From: Holophagaceae bacterium | GTDB taxonomy: Bacteria > Acidobacteriota > Holophagae > Holophagales > Holophagaceae | Length of the DNA: 45,768 nucleotides | Direction: 5' to 3' | Assembly (NCBI GenBank): GCA_017859955.1 | Contig: JAFNAB010000004.1 | Coordinates: 1-45,768, forward strand | Shown: piece after piece, positions 28,521-37,463 of the stretch | How positions within the stretch are numbered: the stretch's first letter is position 1 | Layout of the letters: the number at the start of each line of letters is the position of its first letter | Made by a program: the position numbers and the translations under genes | Notes under the pieces: generated by a model | What the model saw: the letters and a program-made list of their open reading frames with translations, nothing else | Told to the model about the DNA's origin: nothing | Databases searched by the model: none

Positions 28521-29135
28521 TCAGTCGGCCCACCCTCTGACGCGCTCAACGGGAAACAGACCCAGCGTGGCCAGGATGACCAGAAAATCCGTGAAAAGGT
28601 TGGCCCCTGCCGCGTAGGCGGCATTGATTCGCAGCTTGTCAGGCATGATCGTATTCACATACATGGCATCCGGATCCGAGGATTGGGCTAACCATTCGCT
28701 TTCATCGCGGTATTTGATGGAAGCCAAGTCTGTTATTCCCGGCCTGAGGTGCAGAATCGCCATCTGGGTCTCCGAATAGAGATCCACGTACCGCTTCACC
28801 TCAGGCCGAGGCCCCACCAAACTCATCTCGCCCACCAGGACATTCAGCAGTTGGGGAATTTCATCCAGTTTGCTTTTCCGCAGGATATGACCAATTCGGG
28901 TGATCCGGGCATCCCGCCCCACGGTAATGGAGGGTCCCTTCGCTTCGGCATCCACCACCATGGTGCGAAACTTCCACATCCGAAAGGGCTGCCCCCTTCT
29001 CCCAATGCGAACCTGCCGAAAACAAACGGGTCCGCCATCCTCCAGCTTCACGAGAAGTGCAGCCAAAGCAAGCAAGGGGGCGAGCAAGGTCAGCCCCATC
29101 ATTGACCAGAAGATGTCAAAAAGGCGCTTTGCCAT
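28521..29135 (-). CDS. Small phosphoglycosyl transferase (initiating sugar transferase), copy 2
   Basis: 204 residues with one N-terminal hydrophobic helix (about 8-30), then PVCFRQVRIGRRGQPFRMWK, KLDEIPQLLNVLVGEMSLVG and RPGITDLASIKYRDE. These are the core motifs of monotopic phosphoglycosyl transferases, which load a sugar phosphate on undecaprenyl phosphate. The IKYRDE segment and the C-terminal tail (AAYAAGANLFTDFLVILATL) differ from the copy at 18762, which has WAQVNGRN, so the two belong to different subgroups and probably use different UDP sugars. It follows its aminotransferase neighbour by 2 nt in a three-gene minus-strand operon. Confidence 0.88.
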   Translation of the reverse strand: MAKRLFDIFWSMMGLTLLAPLLALAALLVKLEDGGPVCFRQVRIGRRGQPFRMWKFRTMVVDAEAKGPSITVGRDARITRIGHILRKSKLDEIPQLLNVLVGEMSLVGPRPEVKRYVDLYSETQMAILHLRPGITDLASIKYRDESEWLAQSSDPDAMYVNTIMPDKLRINAAYAAGANLFTDFLVILATLGLFPVERVRGWAD

Positions 29136-29137
29136 CG

Positions 29138-30295
29138 TCAGGCTAAATGCTCTCGGACAAGATCCGTGACCGCCTCGACGACATCATCTACATCCTGATT
29201 ACTCAACCCCGGGTGAAGAGGCAGACTGATCATCCTTTCGTAGGCATCGGTCGAAACGGGGCAATCCTGCGGCCTGTAACCGTATTTATCTCGATAGTAC
29301 GGGTGCATGTGCACAGGCAGATAGTGCACGGAGGTGCCAATATTCCGCGACTTCAGCACCTCAATGAACCTGTTGCGATCAACACGCAGCCGACCAGGCT
29401 TCAGACGGATGACGAACAGGTGCCAACTGGAGGATGCCCACTCCTTTTCGATGGGCAATTCGAGGGCATCACATCCGCTCAACCCGAGCATGTATCGGTC
29501 CACGATTTCCCGTCGCCGTTTCTGGAACTGTTCAAGCCGCCCCAACTGCACCAGCCCAATGGCCGCCTGCATATCGGTCATGTTGTACTTGAATCCGGGC
29601 AGAACAACTTCGTAATACCAGGATCCCGAACGATCAAAGCGATTCCAGGCATCACGGCTCATGCCGTGGTGGCCAATGATCCTGGCGCGATCCACCAATT
29701 TTGCCTCCCCGGTAAGGCAACCGCCTTCGATGGTGGTGAGATTCTTGGTGGCATAGAAGCTGAACGCCGCAAGGTTGCTTCGGGAGCCGATGAGCCGCCC
29801 CTTGTACCGTGTCGAGATGGCGTGTGCAGCATCCTCCAGCATCATTACCCCGTGCCTTTCAGCCAAGGCGTCCAACTCGTCCAGGTGGACAGGATGGCCG
29901 GCATAGTGAACGGGCATCATGGCTTTGGTGCGCGGGGTTATGGCTTCTGCAACCCGGTCAGGGGAGAGCGTCAGAGTGTCTGGGCAGACATCCACCAGGA
30001 TGGGCCTTGCCCCAACGTGCTCAACCACATTGGCCGTTGCGCAAAAGGTCAGCGAAGGAACAAGCACTTCATCCCCGGGCCCCACCCCCATGGCAAGCAG
30101 GCCGACATGCAGCCCCGCTGTGCAGGAGTTGAGCGCAACTACACCAGAGGCCCCCATATAACCCATCAGAGCGACCTCAAAGGCTTTGGTTTTGGGACCG
30201 GTTGTGACCCAGGGACTCGCGAGGGTATCCATCACCTCCGTCCGCTCACCCTCGCCGATACTGGGAGGATTGTATGAGAGGAAGACCTTGCGCAT
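29138..30295 (-). CDS. DegT/DnrJ/EryC1/StrS-family sugar aminotransferase, second copy
   Basis: A 385-residue PLP enzyme. Motifs: SYNPPSIGEGERTEVMDTL and TGPKTKAFE at the N-terminus, VVALNSCTAGLHVGLLAMG (phosphate-binding Ser/Thr), MMLEDAAHAISTRYKG, and the Schiff-base lysine in FSFYATKNLTTIEGG. This pattern is closer to the ArnB/PglE type than the aminotransferase at 17588. It probably forms a 4-amino-4-deoxy nucleotide sugar. With the dehydratase at 7541 and the acetyltransferase at 32380 it could complete a bacillosamine-type route. It sits between a glycosyltransferase and a phosphoglycosyl transferase on the same strand, an arrangement often seen in Pgl-like clusters. Confidence 0.88.
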   Translation of the reverse strand: MRKVFLSYNPPSIGEGERTEVMDTLASPWVTTGPKTKAFEVALMGYMGASGVVALNSCTAGLHVGLLAMGVGPGDEVLVPSLTFCATANVVEHVGARPILVDVCPDTLTLSPDRVAEAITPRTKAMMPVHYAGHPVHLDELDALAERHGVMMLEDAAHAISTRYKGRLIGSRSNLAAFSFYATKNLTTIEGGCLTGEAKLVDRARIIGHHGMSRDAWNRFDRSGSWYYEVVLPGFKYNMTDMQAAIGLVQLGRLEQFQKRRREIVDRYMLGLSGCDALELPIEKEWASSSWHLFVIRLKPGRLRVDRNRFIEVLKSRNIGTSVHYLPVHMHPYYRDKYGYRPQDCPVSTDAYERMISLPLHPGLSNQDVDDVVEAVTDLVREHLA

Positions 30296-30359
30296 GTCGT
30301 GATGTCTCCAGGTTAGGTGTGAAGCCCGATTCCATGGGGTTTAATGGGACTTAGCAGGA

Positions 30360-31601
30360 TCATATTGGATTGAGGGGAAGGACGGACACAGTTCGCTCAG
30401 CCTCCAACAAGCGAGAGAGTGCCCGAAGATAGGCTGAAATGGCCACCTCTCGCGAAAGGTGGGCCTCAGCGTATGCACGCCCCTGTCGACCTTCCTCTTG
30501 GACACGCTCCCGGCACCGGAAGTAGGCCATGATCACTTCGGCCAAAGCCTTGCCATCACCTGATGGCACAATGGCGCCACCCGAACTTTCAAGAATCATC
30601 CCAGCGAGTGCACTATCACCCTCGACGCATCCCACCACAGGCTTTGCAGCAGCCCAGTAGTTCCAGGTCTTGCTGGGCAGGGCGATCCCGGCAACCCCGG
30701 ACTTCAGCGGAATGATCCCGATATCGCAGGCGTTATAGATCGTGGGCACCTTTTTGAGGGGCTGAAGAGGCATGAAGGTGCAGTTGGCCAGCCCCCGAAG
30801 GTGGGCCTGCTTCTCGAGTCCGGCTTTGGCATTGCCATCCCCGATGAACAAGAACCTGATCCCCACCGCATCCTTGAGCAATTCCGCCGCGTGCAGAACC
30901 GTATCCAGGTCCTGAAGGAAACCCAGGTTTCCAGCATATTGCACAACAAAATCAGCACCGTGCCTGAACACGGCGATCTCCGGGTCATCCTCCAGGGTAC
31001 GGGGAGTGAGCTTCTGAGTATCCACCCAGTTTGGAATCACTTCCACTGAAGTGCCCGGAGCTACACGCGCAAGATGATGCCGGAAGCTTTCACTGATGGC
31101 CACCACCAGCTTGGCCTGACGATAAATTGCCTGCTCCAGGCGAGCCAGGCACTGGAAGGCAAACCCGTTCCACGGAAGCATCCCCGCCAAAGCAGCAGAC
31201 TCAGGAAATATGTCCTGAAGGTTAAAAACCAGCCTAGCTCTCTTGAGACGTGCCACCAAGGCCATTGGGAGACCCACGAGTGGCGGAGTGGACACAACCA
31301 GAAAGACATCAACCCTGGAAAGGCAGAGCCCCCTCACAAAGGCATAGGCAGCAAAGAGAATATACTCCGCCAACTTATTTAGAATACCAATCTTGCGTAC
31401 AAAAGGATTACGAGCGCGGTAGATCTTCAAGGCAACGCCAGAAAGGGGCTCTGCCCGCCCCCCCCAGACCGAGCCATTTGTAATGACCGAAACCCGACAA
31501 CCCCCTTCCGCCAGGCCCTCGGCGAGATCACGCATGAGGTGGGTCGTGGCCGAGAGTAGCGGACTGTAATAGGCGGTGGTGATCACCACATGAGGTTTCA
31601 T
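30360..31601 (-). CDS. Glycosyltransferase family 4 (WbuB-like)
   Basis: 413 residues from the ATG at 31601, where the protein starts KPHVVITTAYYSPLLSATTH in the usual GT4 manner. The frame stays open 57 codons further upstream, but that part is Arg/Gly-rich and unlike the family. The WbuB-like signature STPPLVGLPMALVARLKRAR with FNLQDIFPESAALAG is present. The donor side has VVQYAGNLGFLQDLDTVL and LPSKTWNYWAAAKPVVG. WbuB members often transfer L-FucNAc, and the CapEFG pathway here would supply that donor; this link is inference. It is first in the minus-strand operon with the aminotransferase (64-bp gap) and phosphoglycosyl transferase. Confidence 0.85.
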   Translation of the reverse strand: MKPHVVITTAYYSPLLSATTHLMRDLAEGLAEGGCRVSVITNGSVWGGRAEPLSGVALKIYRARNPFVRKIGILNKLAEYILFAAYAFVRGLCLSRVDVFLVVSTPPLVGLPMALVARLKRARLVFNLQDIFPESAALAGMLPWNGFAFQCLARLEQAIYRQAKLVVAISESFRHHLARVAPGTSVEVIPNWVDTQKLTPRTLEDDPEIAVFRHGADFVVQYAGNLGFLQDLDTVLHAAELLKDAVGIRFLFIGDGNAKAGLEKQAHLRGLANCTFMPLQPLKKVPTIYNACDIGIIPLKSGVAGIALPSKTWNYWAAAKPVVGCVEGDSALAGMILESSGGAIVPSGDGKALAEVIMAYFRCRERVQEEGRQGRAYAEAHLSREVAISAYLRALSRLLEAERTVSVLPLNPI

Positions 31602-32379
31602 GGCCGACTCTGCACGCAGCTTGCCACCCCGGCCACCACCCGGGGCCTCGCTCCCTGCTCCCCAGGCTCGCATTGCGCGGGACAACCGATTCCAGTGCCG
31701 ACAGCCCTCCCAGAGGCTCCAACAGATGGAACCAATGATGGAGAAAGGCTTAGGTGGCGTCAGAGTCAGCATGGGGTGGGATACAACAGAGTAACGATGG
31801 TTTCAGTCAGGCATTGCCCAAAAGGCATTTTTCAACGAGCCCAAAAATGAAATCAACATCAACAACAATCAACCCAACGCATCCCTGGTGGTGGACCAGA
31901 AGGCCGGGTAGGGACCGGGGTCGGGCTACAGAATTCATAAATCAGCATGACAGACCAGCACACCCACGTCCAACAATTGGCTCGCATCCAATCACACAAA
32001 ACCGGAGATTACGCCTCAAAATCGCCAACAACAGGTAGAAATATTTTTACTATTTTTTAATCTATCACCCCGCCCCAAAAAACAAAACTCAAAACCAATA
32101 ATACACCTTAAGACCCATATAGCTTATTTGATAAGCACCCATTATGGTTTTGATTTTTTACTGACACAAAATGATGTCGACAATTTTTAATAATTTATAA
32201 CCAAACCACCCTTTCAATCCACCCTTCAATCAATTCCACCAGCTAATGGCGGACAAACGAGTTGCCGCCCCTTCCAGAGAGCAAGCCCCGACGATGAATG
32301 AACTACTAGACAACAACAGAGTGGTGATAGTGTTTCTCCGAACCACATCTGTGGCCACTCAACCTGATGGAGACTGGAA
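31602..32379. other. Long AT-rich divergent intergenic region
   Basis: Nearly 780 bp, the longest gap in the window. The part next to the minus glycosyltransferase (31602-31772) is an open but not protein-like extension of that frame. The middle (32030-32220) is extremely AT-rich, with several T runs and the dyad GCTTAT-TTG-ATAAGC at 32122-32136. Promoters for both divergent blocks are expected here. No ncRNA or gene could be supported. Confidence 0.5.
32122..32136. promoter_or_regulatory. Dyad GCTTAT-TTG-ATAAGC flanked by ACCCAT direct repeats
   Basis: A perfect 6-bp inverted repeat with a 3-nt centre, bracketed by ACCCAT on each side (32113-32118 and 32137-32142). It lies about 245 nt upstream of the acetyltransferase start in a very AT-rich stretch and could be a regulator site. 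Confidence 0.35.
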
Positions 32380-33090
32380 ATGGGGAATCTATTGATTATC
32401 GGCGCAGGGGGGCACGGAAAAGTTGTGGCGGACATCGCCAGAGATTCCGGCAGATGGGAGGAAATTGCATTCCTCGATGACAACTATCCCGATTCAATCA
32501 TCCTCGGGCTCTGGAAAGTCAGAGGCAAAACAGAAGAGAGCAAGCGATTCCTGAAGCAGTTCCCCGAGGCATTGGTCGCCATTGGAGCCAATGCCGTCCG
32601 CCTTGCAACGATAAGGCGGCTGACAGCCGAAGGCTTTCAGGTACCGACACTGATTCACCCCGATGCGTCCGTGAGTCGATTGTCCGTGATCGGAGCCGGG
32701 TCCGTAATCTGTGCGCAATCCGCCATCAAGATCGATACCACCATCGGAATGGGAGCGATCATCAATGCTGGCGCAACCATTGCGCATGATTGCACCCTGG
32801 CGGACGGTGTCCACATTTCCCCTGGGGGCAGGATTTCAGGTGACGTCCAGATCGGGGAATGCACCTGGCTCGGGAGTGGCGCCATCATCAAGGAGCAAGT
32901 AACCATCGGGCATCACGTCATCATTGGAGCTGGAAGCGTTGTCATCAGGGACGTCCCGGATGGCGTCAAGGTTGTCGGGATTCCCGGGAGGATCATCCCG
33001 CAGACTAGTCCCAATCCCCCCACATCGGCCCCAGACCTGACGATAGAGATCGGCCGGGCATGCAACACAACAGCACTCGTAACTCAGTGA
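32380..33090 (+). CDS. NeuD/PglD-type nucleotide-sugar acetyltransferase
   Basis: 236 residues. The N-terminal Rossmann-like domain begins NLLIIGAGGHGKVVADIAR, the NeuD/PglD hallmark that binds the UDP sugar. A left-handed beta-helix of hexapeptide repeats follows (for example GSVICAQSAIKIDTTIGMGA and IGECTWLGSGAIIKEQVTIG), with NAGATIAHDCTLADGVHISP carrying the likely catalytic His of this family. It would acetylate the 4-amino group made by one of the aminotransferases, using acetyl-CoA. The C-terminal ~35 residues after VVGIPGRIIPQ are an unusual Pro/Thr-rich tail. It heads a plus-strand block with the glycosyltransferase at 33128. Confidence 0.87.
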   Translation: MGNLLIIGAGGHGKVVADIARDSGRWEEIAFLDDNYPDSIILGLWKVRGKTEESKRFLKQFPEALVAIGANAVRLATIRRLTAEGFQVPTLIHPDASVSRLSVIGAGSVICAQSAIKIDTTIGMGAIINAGATIAHDCTLADGVHISPGGRISGDVQIGECTWLGSGAIIKEQVTIGHHVIIGAGSVVIRDVPDGVKVVGIPGRIIPQTSPNPPTSAPDLTIEIGRACNTTALVTQ

Positions 33091-33127
33091 TTCAAATGCC
33101 GGCGATCCAGGAAAGGAATCAGGAATC

Positions 33128-34237
33128 ATGAAGGTGTTGATTGTTGGCTTTGCCAATATCTATGTCATGCCTTATCTCCACTTCTACCTGAAGTTCCTGC
33201 AAGAGAGAGGCTGCAAGGTACATCTATTCTACTGGGACCGGGACGGCGGACCCGATCAGACATTACCAGTGGAAATTACAACCACCAAGTTTGAGTATCA
33301 TCTGAGCGATCACCTCCCCAGATGGAAAAAAATCAAGGCATTCTGGACCTTCAGAAAGGAGTGTGGAAACCTTTTGGATTCGGAAGATTTCGACTTCATC
33401 CTGATCCTTACCACCCTCCCAGCCTTTTTACTGTCCTCGAGATTGAAGAAGCGGTTCAGAAAGAACTACATCATGGATTTCAGGGATCTCACCCTGGAAA
33501 AGTCCTGGATCTTCCGGAGTTCAGTCCGACGCTTGATGGCCCATGCGGCCGCGACCTTCATCAGCTCGGATGGCTTCCGAAAGTATTACCCTGATGCAAA
33601 GCTCCAGACCACCCACAACATTCTGCTCGACACCTTGGACCATCGCGATGTCCGCCGGCAATACCCAAGAGAGACCGGCCCTATCCGTATAAGGTTCTGG
33701 GGATTGATCCGCCATGAAGAAATCAACATCAAGATAATCCGTCACCTCAGCAAGGATCCGCGGTTCGAATTGCACTACCATGGCCGCGAAACCCAGGTGT
33801 CCAGCAGATTGAAGGCCTATGCGGAGCGAAACCACGCCAACAATGTCTTCTTCCATGGCGCCTACCAACCCGGAGACCGCTATGGATTCGCATCCCAGAC
33901 AGAATTGCTCCACAACATCTATGAGAACGATGAGGCCACAAGGCCCGCGATGGGCAACAAATTTTACGACGGGATAGCCCTCTACCTGCCCCAACTCTGC
34001 CACACCGGCTCACACATGGGAGACGAGGTAATCGCCAGCCGGGTTGGGCTCGCATGCGATCCCTCCCATGCAAAGTTCGCGGATGTCCTATTTGATCACT
34101 ACCAAACCATCGACTGGTCGGCTTTTGAATCCCATTGCGACCAGAAACTGAGGAAGATCCTGGAGGAATACCAGGCAGGCCTGGGGGTATTGGACACAGC
34201 CTTGATGAAGCGTCATAGGAGCCATCCTGGGTCCTGA
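33128..34237 (+). CDS. Putative glycosyltransferase (GT-B-like, family not assigned)
   Basis: 369 residues. It starts KVLIVGFANIYVMPYLHFYL, a Rossmann strand-loop-helix typical of GT-B enzymes. The middle has NYIMDFRDLTLEKSW and ATFISSDGFRKYYPD, which resemble GT4-like capsule enzymes acting on lipid-linked acceptors. The C-terminal half contains HYHGRETQVSSRLKAYAERN and NIYENDEATRPAMGNKFYDG, the position of the donor-binding Glu. It is 37 nt after the acetyltransferase. I cannot name the donor; a less likely alternative is a non-catalytic polysaccharide protein. Confidence 0.65.
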   Translation: MKVLIVGFANIYVMPYLHFYLKFLQERGCKVHLFYWDRDGGPDQTLPVEITTTKFEYHLSDHLPRWKKIKAFWTFRKECGNLLDSEDFDFILILTTLPAFLLSSRLKKRFRKNYIMDFRDLTLEKSWIFRSSVRRLMAHAAATFISSDGFRKYYPDAKLQTTHNILLDTLDHRDVRRQYPRETGPIRIRFWGLIRHEEINIKIIRHLSKDPRFELHYHGRETQVSSRLKAYAERNHANNVFFHGAYQPGDRYGFASQTELLHNIYENDEATRPAMGNKFYDGIALYLPQLCHTGSHMGDEVIASRVGLACDPSHAKFADVLFDHYQTIDWSAFESHCDQKLRKILEEYQAGLGVLDTALMKRHRSHPGS

Positions 34238-34364
34238 TTGCGTTATGTTTGCTAAATCAAAAAACACACCCCATCCCCCGCACCCTCGACCTTGCCAAAA
34301 TTAATAACAGAATCATAGATCTTTCCTCACATGTCGATAGTATGCACGATGGGTGGAGGTGGAC

Positions 34365-37300
34365 ATGAACACAATGATGAATTCCTCTTTTTTTCCCCTG
34401 CGAGAGTGGCTCCTCCGCATGAGCGGAATGGTCCGAAATGACCCACAATCCTCAGCCAAGCCTCACAAATATTTATTTACAGCTAAAGCAACAACAGCAC
34501 TTGCACTCGCCCTACTCCTGAGCTGCGGGGGCGGCTCGCCAGGAGCGTCGACCCCCCCCTCTGAAATCCAGGTGACTGTTTCGCCTGGGGTCGCAACCCT
34601 GACCCCCGGCGGAACCACCCTCTTCATAGGAACAGTAACCGGGACTTCCAACACAGCCCTGGACTGGTCCGTCGACGGAATACCGAATGGAAACAGCTCC
34701 GTCGGTACCCTCACCATAGACTCCAGCACCGCGACCTACACAGCTCCGGCTACCACCGGCAGCCATTCGATCATTGCCACCAGCATGGCGGATACAAGCC
34801 GGACGGGCCTGGCTACGGCGACCATTTTGGCCAAGTCAATTCAACTGACGATTTCACCCGAGACTCAAACTCTGAATCCCAGGGAAACAGCAGTTTTCAT
34901 CGCCACCGTCACCGGACTCGACAGCACAGAACTCACTTGGACCGTAGACGGCATCACCAACGGCAATTCCACAGTTGGGACCATTTCGGGCAGTGGCACA
35001 GCGGTCACCTACACAGCCCCCAGTGCAGCCGGATCACACACGCTGATGGCCGCAAGCGTCAGCGACAAAACCCAGTTAGCCTCAGCTTCGGTCACCGTCA
35101 GGACCTATCCGACAAACCCCTTCCAGATCATCGTGGCACCCGATGGCGTCGAAACCAACCCTGGGACACTGGCCCAACCGACCACCCTTGAGGGCGCCCA
35201 AGCCAGGCTACGCAGTGCCAGTAGAAGTGTTCCAGGAACCTTGACCGTATTGCTACGTGGCGGGATATACCCCAGAAGCAATACATTCGCCCTAAGCTCC
35301 GTTGATTCAGGAACGGCTGCCAACCCTATCATCTACGCAGCCTATGGCTCAGAGGTCCCCCGCCTGGTCGGCGGGATCGCCCTGACACCCCAGAGTCTTG
35401 CCACAGTCACCAACTCTGACGTGAACTGGTCTCGTCTGGATACGACTGTGCGGGCCAAGATCATGGTGGCAGATCTCTCCAGCGTTAAGGACAAAATGGG
35501 CAGCTTTACCAGCCGCCTTCCAGGAAATGGGGGAGCAAACCGGGCGATGGAACTGTTTGTGGACCGAATGCCCATGAACCTCGCCCAATACCCCAAGGCC
35601 GTCGACCCATCAAGCATCATCCTGACTCCCCATACCCCTCTCCGGGTGACAGGCACCCTTTCTCCGGATGCCACGGGCGATTATGCGTACATAGCCGATG
35701 ACAGCATGGGAAGGCCCTATTACCAGCTATCCAAGAATGGTGAGATCTGGTCGATCGCAGCCTTGCCCACGGGAGCCACTTGGTTCCTCACCAACCGCGC
35801 AGATCTGGGAGGCACCGGAACCGGTGTCTCCTGGGGGAATTATGAGAATTTCTCGGGCCCCGTCGGCCGTTTTGAACCCACCAAGACGGACGGATTGACG
35901 ACGGGAACCGCCCTCCTGACCCGAGCAGACGGCCAGGATTCAATGCCAGGCTTCATGCTCATCCACGGTACCGACGGGAGCACCCAAATCCAATCCTCAC
36001 TTGCCCGAATCTCCCGATGGCAAGCCAACGAGGCCATGTATTACGGGGCAGGATCCGTCTCCTGGTCCACGTCCCACATGTCCATCAGCGACATCGACGG
36101 ACCCGCCGGAACCATAAAATTGGGCGCCACCCCCACCTACGGCTTGCGAGTTGGGCAACCATTCATAGTCTACAACCTACTAGAGGAGCTCACCGCCCAG
36201 GGGGACTATTATCTGGATCGAACCAACGGCCTCCTGTATTTGCGCCCTCCGGAAGACACATTGCCCGAGGAACTGCTGCTCTCCACCCTCCCCTCCCTGG
36301 TCACCATGCAGGGCGTCTCCTATATCAGTTGGCAGGGGATTGTTTTTGAGGCAGCCCAGAACCACTTGGTAGAGGTCGAGAACTCCTCCAACATTCAGTT
36401 TTCCCATTGCACCTTCCGCAATTGCGGAGGCTGGGGATTACTGCTGGCAGGCACTTCCAATCTGGTAGATAGCTGCGAGGTATCACGGGTTGGCTCCGGC
36501 GGGATATGGGCCTGCGGCGGAAGCCGCCCCACCCTATCTCCAAGCAATACTCTGATACAGAACTGCAACATCCATCATTACGGAAGGGTCTTCGGAAGCT
36601 ATCAGCCAGGAATCTACGTCCAGTCCACCACGGACTATACCCATAATGACGACTGCTGCGGCCTCACGATCCAGCATAACGAGATCCACCATGCTCCCTG
36701 CCAAGCCATCATCTATCAGGGGAATAACCTTACCCTCCAGTACAACCACATTCATGATGTCTGCCAGCTGACCAACGACGCGGGAGCGATCTATTCTCAG
36801 CGGGACTGGGCCAGCCAGGGGAACGCCATCCGCCGCAACCTGATACGGAGTGTGGCCAGCCCTTTCGGGAATTATGTCCAGGCGATCTACTTGGATACCG
36901 GCGGAAGCGGAACTATTGTCGAGGCAAATATTCTCTACCAAGGCGGAGCCATCATGTCGCTCCAGCATAATGGAGGCCGTGATGTGGTCATGCGCTACAA
37001 CGTCATCTATGGAGGCTGGTTCGGAGCGCAAACTGCAAACTACTCCATGACAAGACTGAACAGTACGCCCGGGAGCAGCTTCAACCTTCTGGAAAAGCTC
37101 GAACACTTCAATTACCAGCAGCCACCCTGGTCCACGACTTATCCCACGCTGGCGGTCATACCCGACGATTGGAGCCAGCTGTGGGGCACCCACTGGCTTC
37201 AGCCGGAAAACTGCAGTTTTTACGGCAATCTTTTCTATGGGAATTCTACTGACATCATTCGGGAAACCAACGTCTACCCATCCATGGCCTCGCCTCTGTC

Positions 37301-37451
37301 GTGGTTCACCATCGTTTCGGACAATCTGAACCAGGATCCCCAGTTTACAGATCCGGCCAGCCTGGATTTCAGCCTCAAGAGCACAAGTCCGATGTTCACC
37401 ATTCCCGGCTTCCCTGGCATTGATGCATCCGAAATCGGCATCCAGCCCTGA
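34365..37451 (+). CDS. Lipoprotein with two Ig-like repeats and a right-handed parallel beta-helix
   Basis: 1028 residues. The ATG at 34365 has GGAGG 5 nt upstream. A long basic N-region precedes the hydrophobic ALALALLLSC, a lipobox with Cys near residue 54, followed by a Gly/Ser/Pro linker. Two tandem Ig-like repeats (about 68-156 and 159-246) share the pattern VSPxxxTLxPxxTxxFIxTVTG, then W-S/T-VDGI-x-NGNS-x-VGT and YTAP-x-x-x-GSH. From about 250 (IIVAPDGVETNPGTLAQPTT) a beta-helix enzyme-like region runs to the end with many Asn-rich coils (QYNHIHDVCQLTNDAGAIY). It is probably anchored at the outer membrane and acts on the polymer; catalytic chemistry is undetermined. The repeats resemble those common in Acidobacteriota. 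Confidence 0.83.
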   Translation: MNTMMNSSFFPLREWLLRMSGMVRNDPQSSAKPHKYLFTAKATTALALALLLSCGGGSPGASTPPSEIQVTVSPGVATLTPGGTTLFIGTVTGTSNTALDWSVDGIPNGNSSVGTLTIDSSTATYTAPATTGSHSIIATSMADTSRTGLATATILAKSIQLTISPETQTLNPRETAVFIATVTGLDSTELTWTVDGITNGNSTVGTISGSGTAVTYTAPSAAGSHTLMAASVSDKTQLASASVTVRTYPTNPFQIIVAPDGVETNPGTLAQPTTLEGAQARLRSASRSVPGTLTVLLRGGIYPRSNTFALSSVDSGTAANPIIYAAYGSEVPRLVGGIALTPQSLATVTNSDVNWSRLDTTVRAKIMVADLSSVKDKMGSFTSRLPGNGGANRAMELFVDRMPMNLAQYPKAVDPSSIILTPHTPLRVTGTLSPDATGDYAYIADDSMGRPYYQLSKNGEIWSIAALPTGATWFLTNRADLGGTGTGVSWGNYENFSGPVGRFEPTKTDGLTTGTALLTRADGQDSMPGFMLIHGTDGSTQIQSSLARISRWQANEAMYYGAGSVSWSTSHMSISDIDGPAGTIKLGATPTYGLRVGQPFIVYNLLEELTAQGDYYLDRTNGLLYLRPPEDTLPEELLLSTLPSLVTMQGVSYISWQGIVFEAAQNHLVEVENSSNIQFSHCTFRNCGGWGLLLAGTSNLVDSCEVSRVGSGGIWACGGSRPTLSPSNTLIQNCNIHHYGRVFGSYQPGIYVQSTTDYTHNDDCCGLTIQHNEIHHAPCQAIIYQGNNLTLQYNHIHDVCQLTNDAGAIYSQRDWASQGNAIRRNLIRSVASPFGNYVQAIYLDTGGSGTIVEANILYQGGAIMSLQHNGGRDVVMRYNVIYGGWFGAQTANYSMTRLNSTPGSSFNLLEKLEHFNYQQPPWSTTYPTLAVIPDDWSQLWGTHWLQPENCSFYGNLFYGNSTDIIRETNVYPSMASPLSWFTIVSDNLNQDPQFTDPASLDFSLKSTSPMFTIPGFPGIDASEIGIQP

Positions 37452-37463
37452 GCAAAAGCAGGT

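Noticed and set aside
29147-30277. A 376-codon plus-strand frame antisense to the second aminotransferase
   Set aside because: The minus strand has the complete PLP-enzyme motif set and is tightly coupled to its neighbours.
31602-31772. Upstream 57-codon extension of the minus-strand glycosyltransferase
   Set aside because: The added sequence is Arg/Gly-rich and precedes the standard GT4 N-terminus; no family member has such a leader.
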